9,299 nucleotides of DNA. Origin: Planctomycetaceae bacterium (lineage in GTDB: Bacteria > Planctomycetota > Planctomycetia > Planctomycetales > Planctomycetaceae). Positions 1 through 5,620 of the stretch are shown here, piece after piece. The position numbers and the translations under genes were made by a program. The stretch is taken from positions 1 to 9,299 of the forward strand of contig CANJZR010000111.1 of the NCBI GenBank assembly GCA_947479075.1, read 5' to 3'. The notes under the pieces are model-generated. The model did not search any database. It had not been told where the DNA came from and worked only from the letters and a program-made list of their open reading frames with translations. Position 1 is the first letter of the stretch, and every line of letters starts with the position of its first letter.

Positions 1-2445
1 CGACTGACCACCCGTCGCGACATCCTGCGCGGCGGCAAATCGGGGCCCGCCATGCGAATTGCCGCCGCGGAGTCGAGCTTAATCTGGGAGAAGCTGGCCT
101 CAAACGAAATGCCCCAGGGCGGCCCACCGTTGTCGCCCGAAGAGAAAGGGGTGATCCGTACCTGGATCAATGATGGTGCAGCATCGACCGATCCCGCTGA
201 TGACGCCGACGATGACACTGGCGAGCGGTCGGGGGAACCAGCCTCCGACCACTGGGCCTTTCGCCCGTCCGTCCGTCCGCCGATCCCAACTGTTCAGCAC
301 GGTGATCTGGTGCGGAACCCGATCGATGCCTTCGTTCTCGCCAAACTGGAGCAGAACGGTCTCCACTTCTCCCCCGAGGCTTCCCGCGAAACGCTCCTCC
401 GTCGAGCCACTTATGACCTGATCGGACTGCCTCCGACGCTGGAAGAGCGAGAACACTTCCTGGCGGACCAGAACGACCGGGCCTACGAAAGCCTCATCGA
501 CTCACTGCTCGCCCGTCCACAATATGGGGAACGCTGGGCACGGCACTGGCTCGATGTGGCGGGGTATGCCGACTCGGCGGGAGTGCTTTCCGAGGATCGC
601 CCGATCCAGAATTCCTTTCGCTACCGCGACTATGTAATTCGGGCGCTCAATAGCGATAAGCCGTACGATCGGTTCCTGCAGGAACAACTCGCTGGCGATG
701 AGCTGGTCGACTACTGGACCGCGTACGAGACTCGTGATGTCCTGCCCGATGAAGTGATTGAAGCGGTCACCGCAACTGGGTATCTGCGCTGTGCCGCCGA
801 CTCGAGCCGTCCCGACTTCAGCACGATCAAGAACGCCGATGCTCAGTACTACTACCCCACGATCAACGACACGATGCAGATCGTCGCGTCATCGACGCTG
901 GGGCTGACGCTGCAATGTGCCCGCTGCCACAGCCATAAATACGATCCCATTTCCCAGACCGAGTTCTATCGCGTTCAGGCGATCTTCATGGGAGCGTTTC
1001 GCCCCAGGGAGTGGATCCCTCAGATGGAACGAAAGATCCTCGTGGCGTCGGCCAAGCAGAAGAAAGCAGCCGACGAGAACAATGCTCGCTTGGACGCCGA
1101 CATCGCCAAACTGAAAGCCGAAATCGCCACGTTGCGAACCGCACAGAAGCAGAAGCTCTTCGACGACCGGCTGGCCACAGTCTCCGAACCAATCCGGGCC
1201 GATGTGCAGGCCGCTCTCGCCAGACCCGCCGACCAGCGGACAGAAGTGGAAAAGTACCTCGTCGGAAAGTTTCAGCCTCAGCTCCAGCCCGATGATGCGA
1301 CGCTCGACAAGCTGCTGCCAGAGACCTATCCCGATTACAAGACGGCGGTCGAGCAGAACACCGCAGCTGTGGCCGCACTCGAACGTCAGCGGATGCATTT
1401 CGACGAGTTGCGTGCTTTGTATGACCTTCCCGGACCGGTGGTGACGCCCTTGCTCAGGCGCGGCGATGCCCTCACACCGGGAGCCCCGGTCGAGCCCGGC
1501 GTGCCACAAGCCCTTGCCACCCCGGTGGCGTTCCAGTGGAGTCCTCCCGCAGCAGAGGCCAAGACGAGCGGACGGCGGCTGGCGTTCGCGAAATGGCTGA
1601 CCCAGCCCGATCACCCACTCACTGCCCGGGTGATGGTGAACCGCATCTGGATGCAGCACTTCGGGCAGGGGCTCGTGTCGACTCCTGAGGACTTCGGTTT
1701 GCTTGGTTCGCCGCCCAGCCATCCGGAACTGCTCGACTGGCTGGCCCGGGAGTTCGTCGAGAACGGGTGGAGTATCAAGCACATGCACCGCCTGATCATG
1801 AACTCGACCACGTGGCGTCAGAAGTCAGTTGGCGACCCGGCGCAGCTGGAACTGGCGACCAAACTCGACCCCGACAACCGCTGGCTCTGGCGGCAATCGC
1901 TGCGTCGACTCGATGCGGAGCCGGTCCGGGATGCGATGCTCAGCGTGTCTGGATTGCTTGACGCATCGCTGTACGGTTACGCCATCCCGGTGGCACGGCG
2001 TCCGGATGGGGATGTGACAATTGCCGACGGCCAGAATGAGCGTCGGCGTTCAATTTATGTTCAGGTTTTGCGGGGCAACCCGCTGACGATGCTGCAGGCC
2101 TATGACCAGCCAGTGATGGAGACCAACTGCACCCGTCGAGGTCGGTCGACTGTGTCGACTCAGGCTCTGACTCTGCTTAACAGTGAAACCGTGGTCGGCT
2201 ATGCCCAGGCATTCGCCGACCGCGTGCTGAAAGAAGCTCCCGATTCGCCAGTCGCCCGGGCAGTGTTGCTCACCTACGCCCGCGAGCCCACGCCAGAAGA
2301 ACTGGCGGAATTCTCGAGCTTCCTGTCCCAGCAGCAAGCTCGCTATGCCTCCAGCGGAGAGGTCCCCGAGGCTGTCGCAAAGAAAGCTCTGGCCGACCTC
2401 TGCCAGATGCTGCTGGCCTCGAACGAATTCGTGTACGTCGACTGA
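1..2445 (+). CDS. PSCyt1/PSCyt2 (DUF1549)/PSD1 (DUF1553) protein, 5' end missing
   Basis: The frame is open from base 1, so the gene starts upstream; 814 codons are visible. An ATG at 52 has no ribosome binding site, and the residues before it (RLTTRRDILRGGKSGPA) already match the end of a planctomycete cytochrome-c-like PSCyt1 domain, which continues to EMPQGGPPLSPEEKGVIRTW near codon 56. DUF1549 follows at roughly codons 80-330, with a CARCH motif at codons 306-310 (CxxCH form, family type CARCHxHKxDPI). Codons about 350-390 are rich in Lys, Glu and Ala with heptad-like spacing, a likely coiled coil. DUF1553 fills about codons 525-810 (RRLAFAKWL, NRIWMQHFGQGLV, PEDFG). The family is large in planctomycetes, probably exported, and of unknown biochemical role; the CxxCH motifs suggest haem binding or redox. 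It lies 18 bases before a DUF1501 gene, the usual partner. Family assignment is secure; function is not. Confidence 0.93.
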   Translation, partial: RLTTRRDILRGGKSGPAMRIAAAESSLIWEKLASNEMPQGGPPLSPEEKGVIRTWINDGAASTDPADDADDDTGERSGEPASDHWAFRPSVRPPIPTVQHGDLVRNPIDAFVLAKLEQNGLHFSPEASRETLLRRATYDLIGLPPTLEEREHFLADQNDRAYESLIDSLLARPQYGERWARHWLDVAGYADSAGVLSEDRPIQNSFRYRDYVIRALNSDKPYDRFLQEQLAGDELVDYWTAYETRDVLPDEVIEAVTATGYLRCAADSSRPDFSTIKNADAQYYYPTINDTMQIVASSTLGLTLQCARCHSHKYDPISQTEFYRVQAIFMGAFRPREWIPQMERKILVASAKQKKAADENNARLDADIAKLKAEIATLRTAQKQKLFDDRLATVSEPIRADVQAALARPADQRTEVEKYLVGKFQPQLQPDDATLDKLLPETYPDYKTAVEQNTAAVAALERQRMHFDELRALYDLPGPVVTPLLRRGDALTPGAPVEPGVPQALATPVAFQWSPPAAEAKTSGRRLAFAKWLTQPDHPLTARVMVNRIWMQHFGQGLVSTPEDFGLLGSPPSHPELLDWLAREFVENGWSIKHMHRLIMNSTTWRQKSVGDPAQLELATKLDPDNRWLWRQSLRRLDAEPVRDAMLSVSGLLDASLYGYAIPVARRPDGDVTIADGQNERRRSIYVQVLRGNPLTMLQAYDQPVMETNCTRRGRSTVSTQALTLLNSETVVGYAQAFADRVLKEAPDSPVARAVLLTYAREPTPEELAEFSSFLSQQQARYASSGEVPEAVAKKALADLCQMLLASNEFVYVD

Positions 2446-2463
2446 CCTCTTCAAGGAACTGCG

Positions 2464-3918
2464 ATGAATCGCGAAATCGTCGAACTCGAACAGCGACTCG
2501 CACGGCGGCAGGCAATCTGCCGCATGGGGAGTGGTTTCGGAGGTGTGGCTCTGGCGGCCCTGCTCGGGAAGCTGGACCGACCGACACTCGCAGCTGGGGC
2601 TGGCACTCACAACCTGCAGGTCAAATCCCCGCACCATGCTCCATGTGCTCGGGCGGTGATTCAACTGTTCATGCATGGAGGCCCCAGTCAGGTCGACTTG
2701 CTCGACCCCAAACCGGAGTTGAGTCGTTTGAGCGGACAGGCTCCACCGAGCGAAGTGGCTGACGACGAGAACCGGACGACCTACCTGCTCGGCAGTCCGT
2801 TCAAGTTCTCAAAGCACGGCGAGAGCGGTCTGGAGTTCTCCGAAGTCCTCCCCGGCATCGCCAGCCATGCTGACGACATCGCCGTGGTCCGCTCCATGTT
2901 CACCGAGCATCGCAACCACGAACAGGCGATCTGGATGGCCAACACCGGGCTGATCGTCTCTGGACGCCCGAATATCGGAGCTTGGGTCGCGTACGGACTC
3001 GGGGCTGAGAGCCAGAACCTGCCTGCGTATGTGTCGCTGCCTGACCCGACCGGAATGCCGGTCGACGGAGCCCGGAACTGGTCATGTGGGTGGTTGCCCC
3101 CGCTCTATCAGGGGACGGCGATTCGCTCCGAGGGAATGCCGGTGCTGCACCTGCAGCCGAAGACCGTTCGTACCTCTGAGGTCGATCACGGGCGCCTCGA
3201 ACTGCTCCGCCGACTCAACGCCCGACATCAGCAGAGTCGACCGGGTGAGCTCGAACTCGATGCCCGTATCGCCAGCTTTGAACTCGCGGCCCAGATGCAG
3301 CTGAGTGCAACCGATGCCCTCGACCTGAGTCAGGAAACGGCTGCCACACAGAAGATGTATGGTCTCGACCAGGACAAGACTCGCTCGTACGGCAAACGCT
3401 GCCTGATGGCGCGGCGCCTGGTCGAACGCGGTGTCCGCTTCATCCAGCTCTTCATGGCGGGCCAGCCGTGGGACACCCACTCGAACAATACCGACGGAAT
3501 TCGCAGCTGTTGTGAGCAGACTGACCAGCCAATCGCGGCATTGCTGACCGACCTGAAGCAGCGAGGTCTGCTTGACTCGACACTGGTGCAGTGGGGCGGC
3601 GAATTCGGTCGCACGCCGGGAGCTGAACAACGCGGTGATAACAAATCAACCGGGACGGAAGGTCGCGATCACTACCCCTATGGCTTCAGCATCTGGTTGG
3701 CGGGCGGAGGAATTCGCGGAGGGCAGGCTTACGGGGCGACCGACGATTTCGGATACCGAGCGATCGAACACCGGACGCAGACAGCTGATCTCCACGCGAC
3801 GATCCTGCACCAGCTCGGACTTGATCACGAGAGGCTGACTTATCCACACAACAGCCGAGACGAACGCCTCACCGATGTTTACAAGGCGAAGGTGATTCAG
3901 GAGCTGATCGGGGCGTAG
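2464..3918 (+). CDS. DUF1501 domain protein, probably Tat-exported
   Basis: A 484-residue protein starting at ATG 2464, with AAGGA at 2453-2457 six bases ahead. The N-terminus has RR at 14-15 followed by a Gly/Ala-rich hydrophobic run (GSGFGGVALAALLG, 22-35), like the twin-arginine leaders of this family, though the motif ARRQAICR is not canonical. DUF1501 hallmarks follow in order: LFMHGGPSQVDLLDPKP at 68-84, FIQLFMAGQPWDTH ending at His339, EFGRTP at 380-385, GRDHYPYGF from 400, then AGGGIRGG and the closing LHQLGLDHERLTY. DUF1501 resembles the alkaline phosphatase/sulfatase superfamily, so the conserved Asp and His could bind metal; no substrate is established. The 18-base gap from the upstream DUF1549/DUF1553 gene suggests one operon and a joint function at the cell envelope. 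Length is normal for the family. Confidence 0.93.
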   Translation: MNREIVELEQRLARRQAICRMGSGFGGVALAALLGKLDRPTLAAGAGTHNLQVKSPHHAPCARAVIQLFMHGGPSQVDLLDPKPELSRLSGQAPPSEVADDENRTTYLLGSPFKFSKHGESGLEFSEVLPGIASHADDIAVVRSMFTEHRNHEQAIWMANTGLIVSGRPNIGAWVAYGLGAESQNLPAYVSLPDPTGMPVDGARNWSCGWLPPLYQGTAIRSEGMPVLHLQPKTVRTSEVDHGRLELLRRLNARHQQSRPGELELDARIASFELAAQMQLSATDALDLSQETAATQKMYGLDQDKTRSYGKRCLMARRLVERGVRFIQLFMAGQPWDTHSNNTDGIRSCCEQTDQPIAALLTDLKQRGLLDSTLVQWGGEFGRTPGAEQRGDNKSTGTEGRDHYPYGFSIWLAGGGIRGGQAYGATDDFGYRAIEHRTQTADLHATILHQLGLDHERLTYPHNSRDERLTDVYKAKVIQELIGA

Positions 3919-3983
3919 CTGTCATTGTGAGAGAAGTGCGACACCCGCATCCCGAGACGCTCGATCTTCTGGTTATGACCCAG

Positions 3984-4005
3984 GCGGTGGCTTGTACCAG
4001 CCCGC
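3984..4005. terminator. weak hairpin in the convergent gap
   Basis: The 103-base gap between the convergent DUF1501 gene and the minus-strand secreted-protein gene holds one short stem: GCGG (3984-3987) and GCT (3990-3992) pair with AGC (3999-4001) and CCGC (4002-4005), with a two-base bulge. Neither strand has a T-run after it. Its place suits a bidirectional terminator, but the structure is marginal. Confidence 0.25.
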
Positions 4006-4021
4006 ACGACCGTCACCCAGG

Positions 4022-4585
4022 TTAGAAATCGAGTGTCACGATTCGGCCAGGCACCAGGCGAATGTATTTTTCCTGGGCGGTGTCACCATACTTGGCAACA
4101 ACGCGGTAGATGTGCGGAATGCCGGGGACGAGGGGCTCGGACTCCATTCGCCAGAGTGACGGATCTCTGCGATCCTGGAAACCTGAAAACCCGTCTTTTG
4201 TACGATACTCGTAAGTTCCATAGACGCGAACCGAAGTCGCGCCGGGAGCCCGGACATCAACGATACTGATCCGCGGATGCTTGTCGACAGGAATCGGTCG
4301 CATCGGACGCTGGTAGGTCTGTCCCAGGGTCCCCGGCGGCGGAGCAACATCTGGAGTCGGAATCAGAGTCGGTGCAGACAACGGGACTCCCATCATGGGG
4401 GGGGCACCGAAATCGTTGGAGTGCATGGCGTCTCCGCCGTAGATCGGACCCATCGGTGCCGGACCGTATACCGCACCACCCTTGCCACAATTGCACCCGG
4501 CGTGGACTGCAGATGACAGCATCGCAACTCCGACCGCCACCATCGCGCCAGCGCGGACCAGACGAACTCCCAGATCAATCACCAC
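4022..4585 (-). CDS. small secreted protein with TIGR03000-like C-terminal domain
   Basis: A 187-residue protein starting with GTG at 4585; GGGAG (4598-4594) lies eight bases upstream, which supports this start, and no in-frame ATG precedes it. Residues 1-29 look like a Sec signal peptide: Arg8 and Arg11, a hydrophobic stretch GAMVAVGVAMLSSA, and a V-H-A cleavage site before GCNCGKGG. A Gly/Pro-rich, probably disordered linker with PxxG and Met runs covers about 30-103. Residues 104-187 look folded and beta-rich, ending PLVPGIPHIYRVVAKYG and GRIVTLDF. That ending resembles TIGR03000 (a planctomycete domain with ...Y.Y.V.A...G..V.VDF), but I judged this by eye only. Cys31 and Cys33 after the predicted cleavage point could form a disulfide or bind metal; the lipobox is poor because His sits at -3. 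Function unknown. Confidence 0.8.
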   Translation of the reverse strand: MVIDLGVRLVRAGAMVAVGVAMLSSAVHAGCNCGKGGAVYGPAPMGPIYGGDAMHSNDFGAPPMMGVPLSAPTLIPTPDVAPPPGTLGQTYQRPMRPIPVDKHPRISIVDVRAPGATSVRVYGTYEYRTKDGFSGFQDRRDPSLWRMESEPLVPGIPHIYRVVAKYGDTAQEKYIRLVPGRIVTLDF

Positions 4586-4915
4586 GGCGATGTCTCCCGA
4601 AGGATGTAGACGGTTCAGTTACCCCTGAAACCTACCACTCATTCGGGATGAGATTGTCTGGCCGTCCGCTCACCGTGCATTTTCAAGGGATTCCAGGACT
4701 GCACAAACTCGGATTCGGCACAGGTCGCAAACCTTCTCCAGAACGGGAGGTCGACGTGACAGCTGTCGACTCACGCTGAATTGCTGGACGGGTTTTCAGT
4801 ATGGGATTCTTTGCTGTGGTTAGAGTTTGCCTATCGGCGCTGCTGCAGCTTTGTCGTATCCAGCGAGCATACTTAGGGCTCGAGCCGAGAGGCTCCGGCC
4901 AGGTCGTACATAAAA
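4586..4915. other. intergenic region with no gene recognised
   Basis: This stretch lies between the secreted-protein gene and the 3' end of rnpB, both on the minus strand. It should hold the promoter and leader of the former. I see a small hairpin (TTCAG 4614-4618 with CTGAA 4625-4629) in that leader, and a palindromic patch at 4750-4770 made of two GTCGAC sites around GACAGCTGTC. I found no convincing -35/-10 pair, tRNA or coding frame. Short open frames here run into the RNase P RNA and are not credible. Confidence 0.5.
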
Positions 4916-5397
4916 CACGTTCGGAGTGGGCCTGTAAGCCGGGTTCTGTCGTGAGCGACCATTTCTCTGGGCTGGAGGTTACCCTCACAGCTCGGTGCGA
5001 CTTACCCGGACGTCAGACGGAACGGACAGCTCCGTGACCGAGTGGAAAAGAAGAGAACGTGGCAAGTGGACGAGTGACATCCGGAGTTTCCTGGTCACCT
5101 GTTCGTTGAAACTTGTCAGTTCTGTTCTTTACCACCCGGTCTTCGCCCTGCTTAGTCTTGCTCCCGGTGGGGTTTGCCCTGCCAGTTCTGTCACCAGAAC
5201 CGCGGTGCGCTCTTACCGCACCTTTTCACCCTTACCCTATCGAGGCCTTTCGGCTCCGGTGAGGCGGTTTGTTTTCTGTGGCACTTTCCCGACCCTCGCG
5301 AGTGGTGGGCGTTACCCACCACCGTGTCCTGTGGAGCCCGGACTTTCCTCCATGCGGATTTCCCCGCACAGCGATCGCTTAGCCCACTCCGAACGTG
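4916..5397 (-). ncRNA. rnpB: RNase P RNA (M1 RNA), class A-like
   Basis: The catalytic RNA of RNase P, which matures tRNA 5' ends. Read on the minus strand it has GAGGAAAGTCCGGGCTCC (5350-5333, conserved region I with the 5' strand of P4), GGGAAAGTGCCACAGAAA (5290-5273), GGTGCGGTAAGAGCGCACC in the P11/P12 region, and ACAGAACCCGGCTTA (4949-4935, conserved region V). The ends are set by a perfect 16-bp P1 helix, 5397-5382 with 4931-4916. P14 is GTTCTG-GTGA-CAGAAC (5200-5185) and P18 is GCTG-t-GAGG-GTAA-CCTC-CAGC (4991-4971), both capped by GNRA loops as in class A RNAs. The L15 segment CCGGGTAAGTCGC (5009-4997) holds the GGU expected to pair with tRNA CCA. At about 482 nt it is roughly 100 nt longer than the E. 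coli RNA; the excess lies in the P16/P17 position. Confidence 0.97.
5037..5140 (-). other. extra stem-arm inserted in RNase P RNA (P16/P17 position)
   Basis: In E. coli about 25 nt separate AATAGGGG from CCCGGGTAGG; here about 135 nt separate the equivalent CAGGG (5150-5146) from CCGGGTAAG. Most of the excess folds by eye into one arm. The base is ACCGGGTGG (5140-5132) with CCACTCGGT (5045-5037), nine continuous pairs including one G-U. The middle is AGAAC (5123-5119) with GTTCT (5058-5054) and CAAGT (5115-5111) with ACTTG (5067-5063), joined by a short interruption. The tip is GTGAC (5098-5094) with GTCAC (5078-5074). No protein or second RNA is visible inside it. Confidence 0.65.
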
Positions 5398-5403
5398 AAA
5401 CAG

Positions 5404-5409
5404 ATCATA
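5404..5409 (-). promoter_or_regulatory. probable -10 box of rnpB
   Basis: On the minus strand TATGAT (5409-5404) matches the sigma-70 -10 consensus at five of six bases. Six bases separate it from 5397, the first base of P1, so transcription would start at or next to the mature 5' end. I see no -35 box at 16-18 bases upstream (TATCCG instead), so the promoter may need an activator or use another contact. Confidence 0.6.
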
Positions 5410-5428
5410 CGTTCAGCCGCAGTGAACG
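5410..5428. promoter_or_regulatory. inverted repeat beside the rnpB -10 box
   Basis: CGTTCA (5410-5415) and TGAACG (5423-5428) are perfect 6-base arms around a 7-base spacer. The repeat touches the probable rnpB -10 box and fills the -10/-35 spacer, a place typical of repressor operators. It could also be chance; no known operator is recognised. Confidence 0.4.
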
Positions 5429-5431
5429 GAT

Positions 5432-5450
5432 AGGCGACAGAATGTCGCCT
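5432..5450. promoter_or_regulatory. 8-base inverted repeat midway between the rnpB and amtB promoters
   Basis: AGGCGACA (5432-5439) and TGTCGCCT (5443-5450) pair perfectly around GAA. The centre lies 44 bases from the inferred rnpB start (5397) and 43 bases from the inferred amtB start (5484). It could be a regulator site for one or both genes. On the plus strand the following GATTTTGTGG also gives it a terminator-like look, though no plus-strand gene upstream obviously needs one. Confidence 0.5.
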
Positions 5451-5456
5451 GATTTT

Positions 5457-5473
5457 GTGGCACACTGATTGCA
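5457..5473 (+). promoter_or_regulatory. sigma-54 (RpoN) promoter of amtB
   Basis: TGGCAC-ACTGA-TTGCA at 5458-5473 matches the sigma-54 consensus (TGGCACG-N4-TTGCA/T) almost exactly. The invariant GG (5459-5460) and GC (5471-5472) are separated by exactly ten bases. Counting C5472 as -12 places the start at G5484, leaving a 137-base leader before amtB. Sigma-54 promoters need an enhancer-binding ATPase; NtrC is the usual one for amtB-glnK operons. I cannot see a clear NtrC site, and upstream sites would fall in or near rnpB. Confidence 0.88.
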
Positions 5474-5483
5474 ATATCTTCAA

Positions 5484-5569
5484 GAGTTACCAAGCCAATG
5501 GTTCGAAGCTGGGGTGAATCTTCTGGCTGGTACTCAAAAGATCAGGACCGCTGGGGTTGAGATCTTTTT
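5484..5569 (+). ncRNA. structured amtB leader or small RNA: two adjacent hairpins, the second terminator-like
   Basis: Hairpin 1 starts at the predicted +1: GAG (5484-5486), TACC (5488-5491) and AGCCA (5493-5497) pair with TGGCT (5524-5528), GGTA (5529-5532) and CTC (5533-5535), 12 pairs with two single-base bulges. An inner stem GGTTC (5500-5504)/GAATC (5516-5520) carries an 11-nt loop. Hairpin 2 follows without a gap: AAAAGATC (5536-5543) with GATCTTTT (5561-5568) and an inner GACC/GGTT, then a run ending at T5569. Its outer stem is A/U-rich, so termination would be partial. The unit could be a small RNA of about 86 nt or an attenuator ahead of amtB. No known riboswitch class is recognised. 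The pairing is visible; the function is inference. Confidence 0.5.
5498..5560 (+). CDS. possible 20-residue leader peptide upstream of amtB
   Basis: ATG 5498 opens a 20-codon frame ending with TGA at 5558-5560, just before the 3' arm of the terminator-like hairpin. The product begins MVRSWGESSG and ends DQDRWG, with three Trp codons. Only AAGAG (5482-5486) could serve as a ribosome site, and it would be cut if transcription starts at 5484. The layout is that of a translational attenuator, but the frame may be accidental, since two of its Trp-Gly pairs come from a repeated GCTGGGGT sequence. Confidence 0.2.
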   Translation: MVRSWGESSGWYSKDQDRWG

Positions 5570-5620
5570 CACAAGGGGATGGACAAGTAGACATAACTCT
5601 CCAGCTAAAAAGAGGTTGAG

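Noticed and set aside
52..54. ATG at 52 as the start of the first gene
   Set aside because: The frame is open to base 1, the upstream residues match the PSCyt1 domain, and no ribosome site precedes the ATG.
889..1788. 299-codon minus-strand open frame opposite the DUF1549/DUF1553 gene
   Set aside because: It is the antisense shadow of a well-identified gene; its residues show no domain.
3919..4021. Clear intrinsic terminator between the convergent genes
   Set aside because: Only a bulged seven-pair stem without a U-run is present; it is listed only as a weak feature.
4750..4770. Palindromic patch of two GTCGAC sites around GACAGCTGTC
   Set aside because: GTCGAC is frequent throughout this window, and the arrangement has no link to a gene start.
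4683..4988. 101-codon minus-strand open frame downstream of and overlapping the 3' end of rnpB
   Set aside because: Its start falls inside conserved P18/P2 sequence of the RNA, and the rest has low-complexity, shadow-like composition.
5203..5222. NtrC-like dyad GGTGCG...CGCACC upstream of the amtB promoter
   Set aside because: It is the universally conserved P11/P12 region of RNase P RNA, so its symmetry is explained by the RNA fold.
4995..5468. 157-codon plus-strand open frame
   Set aside because: It lies almost wholly on the reverse strand of the RNase P RNA gene and has no recognisable protein features.
5500..5509. tRNA T-arm (GGTTCGAAGC) in the amtB leader
   Set aside because: No acceptor stem, D-arm or anticodon arm surrounds it; the bases pair better in the leader hairpin.
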